Positions 31,401 to 43,906 of a stretch of DNA of 64,000 nucleotides are shown in pieces. The notes beneath the pieces were generated by a model that had not been told where the DNA came from, made no database searches, and saw only the letters and a program-made list of their open reading frames with translations. Every line of letters starts with the position of its first letter. Position 1 is the first letter of the stretch. This DNA is from Poa pratensis (Eukaryota; Streptophyta; Magnoliopsida; Poales; Poaceae): contig CAMZMU010000096.1 of NCBI GenBank assembly GCA_947311845.1, forward strand, positions 20,126,288 to 20,190,287. The letters run 5' to 3'. The translations under genes were made by a program, and so were the position numbers.

Positions 31401-31628
31401 TGTTTCGTTAGAACCAAAAACTAGGTGCTCGAATGAAATGGCGGCCTTTCACGTAATGCATCTGATATTTTCCTCCGGATATGCATATGTCTCTGCTAAA
31501 TTGTAACCCAGTTTCTGTTAAATGGTGATCACTTTGTATGTAGTATTTTTTTTTTGTGTTATGTGACAAGCAACCTGCATAAATAGTGTTTTCGTTGTCA
31601 CGCAGGTAAAGCTGAAGCGTATTATTAG
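28424..31628 (+). CDS. F-box/FBD/LRR-type protein
   Basis: Four exons are proposed: 28424-29281, 30130-30279, 30386-30665 and 31606-31628, giving 436 residues. The F-box lies at about residues 29-68 (LISLPTDVLDEILTRLGIRDAVRTSALSRAWRRRWEALPSL). Leucine-rich segments follow (VEVLDLSFNNHSFPALP, LTSLSLFGCSIPLLPPGF, ELRKFTLMNVRL). The last two large exons give the FBD-like part (CTFHNLKSLKLHVHF; CANLQVVQMTGI...FFIELLLSKARLLQTLSI). F-box proteins serve as substrate adaptors of SCF ubiquitin ligases; the target is unknown. The last tiny exon is inferred from the relic at 27610 and the sibling gene on the minus strand. Without it, translation would read through the donor to a stop at 30679. The start is preceded by a GC-rich leader, and the frame is intact. 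Confidence 0.85.
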
Positions 31629-34037
31629 GTCAGGCGTCAACTTCTGGGCATTGCAGGAGACGTCCACACGAGTCAGTTGTGTCGTCTGATTCGGTATTTT
31701 GGATTAGAAACACAGCATGCAAAGAATGGCTTCTCGATGGAAGTGGAACTACTAGCACTCGGCGCCCTGATCTTTTCTGGAAGAAATTGGCATGCCATGC
31801 CATTGGTGCTTTGGTCAGAGTCAGCGATGAAGTCTAGTGCACCATCTTGTCCAGCACTCTCGTTAAGTGCCAGTATTACTGTTGTGAGAATATGAACTTT
31901 GAAACTGAACCGTCGATGTTAGGCTGATGGAGAGACTGAGGGGATTTTATCTTTTGTTATGTAAAAAACGTGTACATGTTATCCTGTTGCTGTTTGTGGA
32001 CGAAAAAAATAAGTTTTGCATGTGGCTGTCCATTATGTAAAGTCTCAGGCTCATCTGGGCTTTGTGGCCGTTATTGATTATGGACTTGATGATGTCATTT
32101 AGCTGAGAGCTAGCACTTTATTAGTAGATCTTGAACTTGCGTACAAGTATCACTTCACATGTGAACTTGTCATGTCGTTTTGCTACAAGTCTAGGTTAAT
32201 ATTTTAACTTCATTAGAAACATGCCAGTAGCTACAAATGAACATGTCTAGTTTCAGCATCACATAATTGTTTCAAAATGTATCAATGTCACATTAACATT
32301 CAAAACATACAAGCACATATATCACGTATTTATCTCAAAATCAAACACAAATGACTTCAAACATAACTAGGCAGAGCTAAACACATTGTCAACTAATATC
32401 ATTAGTCAATCAAATGATTCAAATCCTCTAATGATCAATGCACATACACCATGAACTATGGCACAAGCAACAACACTAAAAGTTTTAATTCCTTCTTATC
32501 CCTTCATCTCATAGCTTCCCTATGATTCCTTGCCATCATCTTCCGCTCTCGCTTCATTCTTTTAATAACAACCTCCAGTTCCTCTGCTTTCTTAAGCAGC
32601 TTTCCATTATCTTCTTGAAGCTCTCTCTAGTCATGCTTCCAGCCCTCTCCTATTTCTTCCCGATAGAATTGAACTCGGAGTGACCATAGTCAAATTCAAG
32701 CAATATGTCATTTTTTTTTCTAAATGCACCGAGTTTCAGTTAATTGATGATCATAACATGTCATAAACAAATTTAGAACAAAAGGAGGTCAACTTGTCAC
32801 ATGAGAAGATGATTTTGAGTCCCAATACACGATCCCGTGACCTTTTCGAAGTGCTCGTCCTCGCCCGTGATGTCGTCGCCATCCTAAGAGCATTCGAGCT
32901 CGATCACCCTTGCGAGAATTCTCCTCCAAACGATGCTCGCGGTTCAACCTCGTGTCGCTGGTGTCGCTGCTCAATATACGCCATCGTCATGCCGCCGCGG
33001 CCAATCATCGTCGCGAATTTTGGAGGTTAGGTTAGCGATGCAGGATACAAAGGGGGAACTTTATAATCAATCTAGAGATTTTTTTTAAAAGCTACCGGGG
33101 ATCTAACTGCTAATTTCCCTCAAACTTAGGGGTTTCTGTAAGAAAAGATAGTTGCCAGCACGTGTCACTTGACAACATGGCATGCCACGTGTCAGGTCCA
33201 TATTATTTTGGTTCCATACTAACCCCAACACCAATTCATGGACCAAGTGGTCAGAGGTTGCAAAGAACCCGCAACAGCGATTCCTGGACCAGGTGGTCAC
33301 ATTTGCAAATAGATGGACCAAAATGCACCATGTCCCAAGTTCTTCTATCCCGAGTGTAATTACCTTTTTAGATACCTTTAGATGGCCACGACAGACTCTA
33401 ACTTAATTTAAGTAGCCCTTGCAGTAATATAATGTTGCTGCAGCCATCTAACATCCGAAACTAAAGAATCGTCTATCATAAACCCCAACCCAAATCATGA
33501 TCTTCACCAAGTTGGACCTGGTTCTCGCGAAAATCGGGGAGGCCCTAGCGTCCTGAAATCGGTGACTCTGACCTTCCTCCCAAGCTCTGCTTGAGAGTTG
33601 AGCCAAAGCAATTAATTCCAGTTGCACTGCCGGCCGAAGCTAGTCTGGTAGAGACTTCTAGTCGCCCAGTCTGAACAATACCATATAAGCCTGAACATTT
33701 ATAAAAGCAGATAAAACTTTCAATACATGTAAACAAGATCAAATTAAGTGAAAAATTCATTTCCTGGAAGACCAAGTCTGGAACGTCATAAAAGACATCT
33801 CCACAGCAGCAAAAGTGCCAACAAGAAAAGCTAACGCACTTACTCATATCACAGATTTTTGTGCCAAACTAACAATAGCACCATATTTATTTCCGAACAC
33901 ATATTGCCCTAGTTAGTTCCTTGGGAAGGCGACTTTCTGGATGTGGTGTATGTGATCTAACAGATTTCATCGGAAACAAGAGAGTATCATGTCATTCCAG
34001 TGATCCGACTTTACACATCAACCGCAATGTAGACAAC
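31629..34037. other. F-box 3' UTR and intergenic sequence
   Basis: The UTR-like similarity to 27633-28110 extends to about 32070. From 32100 to 34037 the sequence is AT-rich, and no gene, RNA or clear transposon end was recognised. Confidence 0.5.
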
Positions 34038-37000
34038 CTAGCATTTCTTCGCTTTGCCTGCACGTAGAAAACAGAATGTTTATGCGGCTCATCCAACATG
34101 TATAAGGCAGATGAACGAAAATGTACAGTGCAAACTGAGCCCTTGGTTGAATTTAGCTTAAGACTATATAAAAAAAGATGAAGCACAAGCATGCAAAAAT
34201 GCGCAGTTGTATAGACACCTGTGAGCTGTTTTCTTCCTGCCAACCCCTCAGCAGCCACACACCATACCTTCTCCTCTAGACAATCATATTTTCTTGCTTA
34301 TCTTTAATTATACCCACAGGTGAAAACATAATTGTAAAATTGGAATTAATCACGGCTAATGTCTGTTGCTAATGAATTATTGTGGTACAAACTTCTCACA
34401 CTTTTTATCCAATGGAAATACCAGTGATAGATTCTTCACCGAGGCTACTTCAAAAAAAATACAGTTTATTTCAAACACTATGAAAGTAATAGTAAAATTT
34501 GCATATTAAAGACCTGGAATGGGGAAAGGAATAATATGGAACTGGAATGGGAGAGGGACATTCAAATTTGAATTTTAACCACACAAAACTAATGTCATAT
34601 TGCATTCTGGACATAGTGGACTGAGTGTCTGAACATATAGTAGCCAAGTTTTCAGCTGGAATGGGAGAGGGACATTCAAATTTGAATTGTAACCACATAA
34701 AAACAAATGTCATCTTGCATTCTGGACATGGTGGACTGAGTGTCTGAACATATAGTAGCCAAGTTTTCAGTGTTCAATATTAGGCTTTCCCATTGTAGCA
34801 CAACATGGCACTATAAGTTAAACTTACTCTTGTAACACGGACAAAAGTAAAATATGATAGGGAACACACAAGGAAATTCTGCAAACGAGATATGAACTGA
34901 AATCGACATATCCATAGGTTAAAAAAATAGAAATTTGCTACCTATTAGAAAGATGCTTTACCTTCATACATAACATTTGCATGACTTGACGCTCTTGTGT
35001 AGTTTAGTAGCTTGTTCACCGCACCCTCATTAGACACTAAGCATTTCTCACCATGACTAACAGATAATATGCGAAGAAGCCTTGCCTTAGAAAGAATAAG
35101 CTCTATAAAGGACAATTCATTTGAAAGCCAATGAATACCAGTTATCTGCACAAACTGAAGGTGGGCACACATGCCATCAGTCCACTGTGCATTTTGAAAT
35201 TCTCCATTTGCCTCGTATTTTTGCTTTGCGCCATGAACGATCTTCATGAACATAAGTAAGAAGTTATTCACTGGAAGTAATAACGATGGTCTTCAAATGG
35301 TGTAAATACAAATTATATGCGACGTCAGCATTCGACATTACCTGTATTTTGAGTCTTTCAAGATTCGGAGCATTCCTCAATAAGCAAAAGGTTGACAAAA
35401 TGGAGGGAAGTTCACAGAATTGTGTATACAGTTTTAAGCTCTTTAAGATGCCGAAAGTGCAAGGAAATCTCTCTAGTATATTAGCCCCATTTAACTGAAA
35501 ATGATAAAAGACACAATGTAAGACGTTTGAAAATCAACACAAATTTAGAATCATGGAGAAAATATTTGCATTCTTTATTCATACAAGCAAAGCCATTCTA
35601 TTATGCTGGAACTCTAAGATGACTTGATGCACAGCCACAACCCGCAAAGTTATGAACCCCAGTTTGGAAGAACAATAGGAGTTTAAGATCTTACAATTTA
35701 CAGAGGCACTCAAGTCTCAGGGGCCTTGAAACAAAATGGTTAGTTCAAATATTAAAAAAAAAAGCACAAACTTGGAGTAACAGCGGAAGCAACCAGTAAT
35801 GTCTAAAAATGTAAATGTAAATCCATATTAAAATGTTTGTGCAACAATTTTTTTGAAATACCTTAATTGAAAATATGTCTAGGAAATCACTGCAGCATTT
35901 TTAAATATATGCATCTCTGTGACTAAACACAAATTTCTCATTAAGTTGGGGGCTTGGAGCCCAACACCACTTTTTGTCCTGATTGTCACTAGCAGCAGCA
36001 GATCAAATACCTGACAACAACCACGTCATTTCAAAGTATTAAGCTGCGAGGGAATATGTTAGGAAGGTAAAAGGCACAGCAAAGATAAGACAGAACCATA
36101 ACATGGTCGAGTTCTTGATGTTTGTATGCAAGGAAAATATGATTATACGTTCTAAACTGAGCTTAACTATCAATTATTATGATATATAGGCTAAATTGAG
36201 AACAATGGGGCGTACCGGTGAATAATGAGTCCATATCTCAAGCTTGGTGATACTTGCAAATCTGGTGAGGAATTTGGAGAAATCTCGATCCCCTAAATAA
36301 TCCCGGATATCAATTTTGGCAGAATACAGGGACGGAAACTCCGCAATGTTCCAGCCTAAATCTTCAGCTGATTTAATGTTTAGGTGCCGGAGATTGGGCG
36401 CCTGGATCACCCACTCCGTGAAGTCGCCCGCTATTTCCACATCCCAAAGCAGCAGCTTCTCGAGTGACGGCGATGTCGCGATGATTTCCTCCAGTTGGTA
36501 CTGCCCGTTCTCCTGAAACCGGACCTTGATGAGAGCAAGGTCCCTCAGCTCCGGGAAACCCGCGAAACCCGCGGGTAGAAGCGGGATGACGCAGCCACAG
36601 AGACGGAGGATGGTGAGACGGCCGCAGGAGAAGACGGAGGAGGGGAGGACGATGAAGCCGTCGACGGAGATGAGGTTGAAAACCTCGATGCCCCGGCGGG
36701 AGAGGACGATGAGCCAGTCGTCGATGCGGCCCGCGTAGAGCTTGTCGAGGTAGGCGTAGAAGCGCCGGACTCGGCCGGGGCAGCGGAGGAGGACGCTGTC
36801 GACGGCCCTCAGCCCCTTGGACGCGCCCGTGTCGCCTTTGGCGCGGGGAAAGTCGAGGTCGAGGGACGGGAGGGCCTCCCACCGGCGTCGCCAGGCGCGG
36901 GAGAGCGCCGACGTGCGGACGGCGTCGCGGAGGCCGACGCGGGCGCGAGGATGTCGTCGAGGGCCCTCGTTGGCAGGGAGATCAGGGCGTCCGCCTCCGC

Positions 37001-37054
37001 GGCGGCGACCTCAGCCACCCGACGCGACGTGTAGGGGCGGGGCGGCGCCGACAT
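34038..37054 (-). pseudogene. F-box/FBD/LRR gene with a frameshift in the F-box
   Basis: On the minus strand, four exons match those of the gene at 28424: 37054-36216, 35494-35342, 35241-34962 and 34057-34038. Exon three has the same 280-base length as in the sibling, and the last exon encodes KAKKC-stop. The N-terminus MSAPPRPYTSRR leads into DALISLPTRALDDIL. Near 36940 the frame is shifted (two extra bases, or one lost, in 'gcgcccgcgtcgg'), so the F-box continues as RVGLRDAVRTSALSRAWRRRW only in another frame. The rest (VIPLLPAGFAGFPELR, WVIQAPNLRHLNI, FPCTFGILKSLKLYTQFC, FIELILSKARLLRILSV) is open. Unless this is an assembly error, the gene cannot make a full protein. An upstream in-frame restart would lose the F-box. 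Confidence 0.75.
34542..34769. repeat. Two-copy 114-bp tandem duplication in the F-box intron
   Basis: The block starting 'ctggaatgggagagggacat' and ending 'agtagccaagttttcag' at 34542-34655 is repeated at 34656-34769 with a few substitutions. It lies in the last intron of the minus-strand F-box copy. Confidence 0.9.
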
Positions 37055-37250
37055 TTCTCCGTGACGGCGTGACCTGGCGTGTTTCGATGGTTTTGAGGAA
37101 CGCCAGTTTTGGTGGTTTTGGCTCCTTTCGGCAGAAGAATCCCAGCACTGATGCGATCATGCGAGTGCGTCGGATTGTCGGCCCATTCATGTACTTGACA
37201 AAATAAGCAAAAAAAAAACGTGAAAAAATATTCTACTACTCCAGTAGACC
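37055..37250. promoter_or_regulatory. Promoter-side flank of the minus-strand F-box copy
   Basis: This is the short sequence upstream of the ATG at 37054. It ends at the target duplication of the retroposed sequence, so that insertion sits about 200 bases upstream of the start codon. No TATA box could be assigned with confidence. Confidence 0.35.
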
Positions 37251-37263
37251 GTAGTACAGTATT

Positions 37264-38193
37264 TTTTTTTTTTGAAATTTTCCACATATATTAAACCAGC
37301 AAAGAGTATATGATTATATCGATTACAAAAACAAAACTAAAAGAGACGAGCAAATCTATGAGATTTTCAAGCCTTTCTTCATCCATGACACAATCTTGTA
37401 CTTTTCTGAAGGCAGCCGTAGAACAACGCCGAAAACAGCAAACCACAGACATGTGAATACCACCGAAGGTTCTCCCTTTTTAATTTTGAGCCGCAATGCC
37501 AAGGCTTTGTGCACGCACACAGCCATTAAATTAATCAAGCAACATCGGCAAGAGCACCACCACTGATATTTCAGGGACAAATAACCGAACCACTTTGTCG
37601 ACGTCGTTGGGAGCTGAGAGAACGAATCACCATTGCCGAAGACGTAGTAGCCGGGATAGATATTGCGAGGACAAACCTCCTCGCGGCAACCATGAGAAAC
37701 AATCCAAGATTGATCTAGCGAAGCAAGATCTGAAGAACCATACCTAGACAGATTTGATCTTCCAAAACCACCATTGACGTCGGGAAGGATATCTCGCCGT
37801 CGAACGAAGCGTGGAAAATCACTTATTGCAGACGATACCATCTCCATTAACGAAGAAGATGACGACTAAAACCAATCTCTAACATTAAAGACCTTCGAAT
37901 AGCGCCGTGCGCAGGTCCGAGGTCCCCACCCCTCCTAGTGTCAGAACGGCAACTAGAGGAGGCGAGGACCCGTCAAATCTTCGCCGGCGGCGACGATGAA
38001 ACTGCAGATGGCGCCGGCGACGACGACCCGTCAAATCTTCGCCGACGACGACGATGAAACTGCAGATGGCGCCGGCGGCGACGGCTAGGGTTGAAACCCT
38101 AGGCCGACGCCACGATCGCCCCAAAGATCGCCTCGCTCTCCCTCCGTACGTACGTACCGGTTCGCTATCTCTGGTCCCCAGGCTCGCATGACA
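37264..38193 (-). mobile_element. Retroposed sequence with poly(A) and 13-bp target duplication
   Basis: A T-run at 37264-37274 on the plus strand is the poly(A) tail of a minus-strand insert. The 13 bases GTAGTACAGTATT occur exactly at 37251-37263 and 38194-38206, the duplication expected of LINE-type (target-primed) retroposition. The insert is about 930 bp. Its 5' part is GC-rich and includes a 58-bp tandem repeat. A minus-strand frame from 37847 to 37356 (163 codons, MEMVSSAISDFPRF, then YGSSDLASLDQSWIVSHG) is open, but I recognise no domain. It may be a short LINE derivative or a processed copy of a cellular transcript. No reverse transcriptase motif is present. Confidence 0.8.
37971..38086. 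repeat. 58-bp tandem duplication inside the retroposed sequence
   Basis: 'cgtcaaatcttcgcc' followed by 'gacgatgaaactgcagatggcgccggcg' occurs at 37971 and again at 38029, with two or three substitutions. The period is 58 bases. Confidence 0.88.
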
Positions 38194-38206
38194 GTAGTAC
38201 AGTATT

Positions 38207-39141
38207 AATATTCGAGGTAAGATAATAAAAGACGTGGGATCATAAAAGCACACTAGTATATACAGTACGATGTACATTTTCATTTTACGTCGCGTGTCAC
38301 ACCTATCAGGATCTTGGCATCTCCACTGAAGCCGTCGTGTGTAGCACCAAAACGTTGTGATGTTGAGTCATGGCATGCCATGTTTTTGTACGCGCCCACG
38401 ACTGATGTTTTCTTGCGGAAATCCCCGTGGTTGAGGGAAATTACTGGTTGGATCCCCAATATATTTAAAATGAAATCCTAAATCGATTTCCCTTCCTCCT
38501 TTATGTCCTGAATCCCTAAGCATAATTTCTAAAATCTGCCGAATGTGTCGATTGGCGATGGCACGTCGATGGTAGATGTCGAGTGGCGACACTGCTACCG
38601 AGAGCATCGTTTGGAGGCAAATTCTCGCGAGGGTGAACTCATATGCGCTTAGGATGGATGACGGTGACATAGAAAAAACTGCAATATATATCGATACTAT
38701 ATTAAACCAAAATCAAATGGGCGAGGACGAGCGCTGGGAAATTGTCACTTAGATTATTGGGACTTTAAATTATTTTCATCGTTTGAACTTTTATTTTCTT
38801 AATCGAGAAATTGACATTGTTTTGTTCTAAATTTATGTATGACATGTTGATAATCATTGACTGACTGAAAGTCGGTGCACGTAGGGGAAAATGAAACGCT
38901 TCCTGAGTTTGATTATGGCCGCTGAGAGTCCAATTATATCCGGAAGAAAGAGGACGGGACTAGAAGCATGATCATAGAGATTAGAGATGAGAACGAGAAG
39001 CCAGATCCATCCATTTGTAATTTTGCACAGACTAAAATATAAGGAATCGAAAATTGGAAATTTGCACACTTGTAGCATATCGCTATCACTTCTGGAATTT
39101 TTTTCCATATTGAACTGTAGCCCTAGGGCACATACTGACAC
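38207..39141. other. Intergenic sequence upstream of the plus-strand F-box gene
   Basis: No gene or transposon end was recognised. It presumably contains the promoter of the gene starting at 39142, but no element can be assigned with confidence. Confidence 0.45.
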
Positions 39142-40934
39142 ATGGCGGCGCCATCGCGCCACCGCGCGCGGACGAGCGAGCTGGCGGCGGACCTGCTGAC
39201 CTCCCTCCCGCCGCCCCTGCTCGACGCCATCCTCACCCGCCTCGACCTCCGCGACGCTGTCCGCACCTCCGTCCTCTCTCGTGACTGGCGCCGCCGGTGG
39301 GAGATCCTCCCCTACCTCCCCATCACCTGCCCCGACAACCCCGGCACACCCCCGGTGGCTGTCGACCGTGTTCTCGTTCGTTACCCCGGAAAAATATCGA
39401 GCTTCTCCTTCCACCTCGGCGAGCATTCCGCCACCCGCGTCGCCGACTGGCTCATCGCCCTCCGCAACCGCGGCGTCGAGTCCATCAACCTCCGGTGCTC
39501 ATTCTCCTTCACCCTTCACTCCTCCGTCTTCTTATGCACCCAACTCGTACACCTACAGCTGTGCCATTGCAGTATACCGCCTCTCCCCATTGGATTTACT
39601 GGTTTCCCCGTGCTCAAAGAGCTAAAACTCATCCGTGTCGAATTCCCTGAGAACGGGGAAAGCCAACTGGAGGTGATTCTCGCGGCGTCACCCTTGCTTG
39701 ATACCCTGAACCTTTCCCATTTGGGTGTCCGTGGCAACCACCCTGCCTCTAACGTCTGGGTGATTGAGGGGGCCAATCTCTGGATCCTCAGGATAGTTGG
39801 TGATTGTGGCTGGCAAACTGGGGAGTTGCCGTGCCTCGATGAAGCTGACATCGACGTGTGGAACTATGTGAGCTCTAGCAATTGCAGAGCATTCCTTGCT
39901 AGGTTCGCGCAAGTTAGGAAGCTCACTCTCTATGCATGCTACATATCGGTATAGTTCTCTTCTTACCACCTGCATTACTAGTTTCTACTCCCTCCGTTCC
40001 AAAATAGTTGACTTCCATTTGTACAAAAGTGGATGTATCTATGCACGTAACATGTCTAGATACATCTACTTTTGGACAAATTGAAGTCATCTATTTTGGA
40101 ACGGAGGGAGTAATTGCGACCAATCATGACGTAAACGAATAAAAAATCATATCGAGCAACAGGCAGCTGCCTGCTTGTGTCTGTAAACATATGTTATAGT
40201 TTCAATGCTCTCTGGTGCTACCGCAGAACAAAAGTTTTTGATTGCAGTTAGTGTTTTGTATTAATTGATGCTACCGATTGTATTATAATCAAAGAGTGAT
40301 GCTCATAATGGAAATTAAATGTTCCGTGCTTCCTTTTTTCCTGCTCATTGCTTGAATTGATCTATGATTCCAAGGAATTAGAACATGTTTAACACTTGTA
40401 ACCTCCTCCATTCTTTTTATGAATGGATTCCTTTGTTATAGAAACATATACTTAGTGCTCATGTATGTTAAAAATGGTTCTCATAGTTCGTAGTATCATG
40501 AAAGTAACCATCTTTAGCAAATTATTGAGACTCTCATGCTTAATATGTGTTTCTTTTACAGTTTCCTGCAGGTGGTCCCCTGGAAATACTTCCATGTACC
40601 TTTGACAACTTAAAGAGTTTAGCCCTCTCGACACAATTCTGTGATATGTATTCCATGGTCTTAACCTTTTGCTTACTAAGGAATGCACCTAATCTAGAAG
40701 AGCTTGAAATTACGGTACGAACAAAGAACACCGCTTTGCAAACTATAATATTTGTTATGCTTGCATGTCATCATGTGTATTTTCGGTGCTTGACATATTT
40801 ATTTAATTTTCAAGATCGAGGAAGGTTTTGAAGATGAAATAAATGCAGATTTTCTAAATACTCAATGGACGGATGCCTGCTGTGCCAACCTTCAGGTTGT
40901 GAAAATGAAAGATATTGGCTGGTTTGCCAAATGA
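39142..40934 (+). CDS. F-box/FBD/LRR-type protein, C-terminally truncated by a frameshift
   Basis: Exon one (39142-39948) is intact and carries an F-box at about residues 20-58 (LLTSLPPPLLDAILTRLDLRDAVRTSVLSRDWRRRWEIL), then leucine-rich segments (VHLQLCHCSIPPLPIGF, VLKELKLIRVEF). Exon two (40562-40714) encodes EILPCTFDNLKSLALSTQFC and APNLEELEIT. Exon three starts at 40815 (IEEGFEDEINADF...CANLQVVKMKDIGW), but an extra T at about 40923-40925 shifts the frame to a TGA at 40932. The expected LPNEMNFIELVLSKA continues in another frame to 41088, where a second one-base loss precedes the donor. The predicted product is about 359 residues and lacks the end of the FBD-like part. A Stowaway MITE sits in intron one. 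It could still be expressed as a truncated adaptor or be an early pseudogene. Confidence 0.72.
39988..40110. mobile_element. Stowaway MITE in F-box intron one
   Basis: This 123-bp palindrome-like element has termini CTCCCTCCGTTCCAAAATAG and the inverse, CTATTTTGGAACGGAGGGAG. It is flanked by TA (39986-39987 and 40111-40112), the Tc1/mariner target duplication. Confidence 0.93.
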
Positions 40935-42566
40935 AATGAATTTTATAGAGCTCGTTTTATCTAAAGCAATTGTTCTTCGCGCAATGTATCTTAGTGCTGG
41001 TCACAATAGCTCAAAGTCAAATGAGGATGCATTGTCTGAACTAATGACATATAGAAGGGCTTCACCCGCGCTCAAGTCTTCTTTGACGGTAAAACCTTGA
41101 ACTTCAGTCAGTAAATTTACCTTGAAGAATATATTGAGTACCTTACAAGGTTCACATTTTAATAAGCCCTAGGGTTGCTATGTAATGTGCCACAACTATG
41201 TCTATACCCAAGATGATGTTATTTGTGCTTAGGAGGGAGGGAGGAGATCGCGAGAGGAGAGAATGTGGATGGAAATAGGAGAACTGTGTATTGTGTCAAC
41301 AGAAATCACATCTGAAGGTGGAAAGCTATTATAGGAGATTGGATCTATCCAAGCTCTCCTTCACAGGATCACATGACGTGTGTTTTCTTTACAAGCAAAC
41401 TTGAGTTGTTGATCATTTTTTCACACGACAACCTTGTAGCCAGATCCCATTACCAGCATATAACAGAAAAAGAGTTTTGTGCTACTATTTTTCTTTTGCT
41501 TAGTTGTCGTCTAATGCTAACAACCTCCTTGTAGTCTTTACAAAAGGAGAACAGGGACAAAAAGAAGTGCAATTTGTCAACATGGGCCATAGAACATAAC
41601 TCTTAAGTGATAATTTAGCTTTGCACCTTTGTGCTTTGACATAGATTTCGAGTAAGAAATTGGGATACATTGATAGCATTGTGCTGAAGTCACATGGATG
41701 TATCTTACGGGGTAAAATGCTGCTAGTGATCCAACACCTTGTTGAATAAAAGTGGGAAACAGAGAGTTTGAGCTTCATGCTTCACTGAATGTATTACCGA
41801 TTTGTGCATTTACACATGTTGTTTATTGTTATTATTACTTTGTATGTATTCAAGTTTATGTGTCTCCCTTTTCATCACCTGCTTAGTTACGGTTACCATA
41901 AATCCCTAAAGTGATTGTTATCCTTTTACGGGTAAAATGGAGTAAGTTGCTAAATGGTAATTCTGGAAATGGGTGCAAACTACATGCATGTGTATACAAA
42001 TGTATGTAGACATGTATTAATGTGCATTTCACTCACTTTAGTATGTATCTAGACAACATGTGCAACACCTAAAACATCTTATATTAAAAAAACGGAGGGA
42101 GTATGAAGCAACATGAAGTGGTGCTTGTAAGTACTTGTAAATACATGTTTTGTGTCTGTGAACAGTGAACATCTATCATAGTTAAAATGCTTTCTGTTGA
42201 TCCTGCCATATTTTCTTTGCTTTCAGTTAGTGTTCTGATTAATTAATGCTGCAGATAATTTTCTAATCAAAGATGCTTCAAATGCTATATGCTTCTTATT
42301 AGTTTATTATTTAAGGCATTGGGACATTTCTAGTTGTAACCTACTCAATTCTTTTTATGAGTGGGTTTCGTTGTTTTAAAAAATAGGCAAGTATTTGTTC
42401 CTTTGTTCTAAAGATATATACTTGGTGCTTACACGTGCTTTAATATTTTCTGATAGTTTTTGTATTATGACTAACCTTTTTTAGTGAAGGAAAAATGCCA
42501 ATTGTGCAATAGTTCTCCTAACCCACCTTTGCATCGAGATTCACAATGTTTGTTTTTATATTACAG
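40935..42566. other. Rest of broken exon three and duplicated intron sequence
   Basis: The frame-shifted remainder of exon three runs to 41088. Beyond that is intron-like sequence whose parts recur later (for example 'gtctaatgctaacaacctcc' near 41510 matches 'catctaatgctaaaaccctcc' near 43540). At about 41990-42101 lies the 3' half of a Stowaway-like MITE, ending 'aaaacggagggagta' and resembling 43755-43906. Confidence 0.6.
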
Positions 42567-43080
42567 AATGGCCATTTAATGGAAACACTTCCATGCACCT
42601 TTAACAACTAAAGGAGTTTAATCCTCTTGACACACTTCTGTGAGAGGCCTGCCATTCTGTCAACCTTTTGCTTACTAATGAATGCTCCTAATCTAGAAGA
42701 ACTTGAAATCACGGTATGAACTAAGAACACCCCCTTGCAAACTGTCATATTTTTTGCGCTTGGAGGTGATCACTGCTATTTATGGTGCTTGACTTTTTTT
42801 TTCAAGATCATTCGTGACGAGGATGAAATTGGAGCAAATGGAGAGTATCAAAATACACAATTGACTGATGCCTTCTGTGCCAACCTTCAGGTTGTGAAAA
42901 TATAATATTGGGTGGTTGCCAAATGAAATGTGTTTTATCGAGCTCGTTTTATCTAAAGCAATAGTTCTTCGCAAAATGCATCTTACACTTGGTTATACAA
43001 GCTCAAAGTCTAAAGAGGATGCACTGTTTGAACTAATGACATACAGAAGGGCTTCACCTCAATGTCAAGTCTTCTTTAAT

Positions 43081-43199
43081 GGTAAAGAACCCTTAAATTT
43101 TAGTCATTTATTCATACCATGTATTTCCTTTTGAATAATGGTAAAGAACCCTTAAATTTTAGTCATTTATCCATACCATGTATTTCCTTTTAAATAATA
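43081..43199. repeat. 59-bp tandem duplication spanning a splice donor
   Basis: 'ggtaaagaacccttaaattttagtc...gtatttccttttgaataat' at 43081 is repeated at 43140 with few differences, doubling the donor-like GGTAAAG. Confidence 0.9.
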
Positions 43200-43754
43200 T
43201 GGAGTATCTTATTAATCTCGCATTTTAAATTATTCCTTGGGTTACTACAAGTTCTACTACTATTAGTATTATGAATGGTGTTGATCCTTAGGAGGAAGGG
43301 ATGGATTGTAATACAAGAATCGCGTGTCATGTCAACAGAAATCAATGTGATCACAGAAAACTTGAAAGAGGAGACTTGGATCTGTCCAAGTTCTCATTAC
43401 AAGATCATGACTTGCCTTTTTCTTTACAAGATAATTGGAGTTGATTTTCTTTTCCAAACGACTGCTTTGTAGTTGGATTCCATTATCATCCCACATAGAA
43501 ACATGGGTTTTGTGCTAGCATCTGTCTTTAGCTTAGTTGCCATCTAATGCTAAAACCCTCCCTTAGGTCTTTACAAAAGGAAAATTAAAACATAACGGAA
43601 CGTGCATACTTCAATATCGGCCAGTGAGGATAATGAAGTGATAATCTAGCTTTGTGCTGACAGTTGACATAGATTTAGAGTCTAGCACATTGGGATGCAC
43701 AGTGATAGCATTGTCCCAAGTCATGTGGATGTAGCTTACTGGGTAAAATTTGTA

Positions 43755-43906
43755 CTCCCTCCGTTCCTAAATATAAGATGTTTTAGATGTTACACATGTT
43801 GTCTAGATACATAAACAAATGAGTGAACATACACATGTAATATGTCTAGATACATTTGTGTACATGTGTTAAAGACTAAAACATCTTATATTTGGGAACG
43901 GAGGGG
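43755..43906. mobile_element. Stowaway MITE
   Basis: The termini are CTCCCTCCGTTCCTAAATATAAG and the inverse, CTTATATTTGGGAACGGAGGGG, with flanking TA at 43753-43754 and 43907-43908. It is about 152 bp long. Confidence 0.92.

Noticed and set aside
36373..36882. A proline/arginine-rich minus-strand frame
   Set aside because: It is an alternative frame of the F-box exon, with composition typical of GC-rich shadow ORFs.
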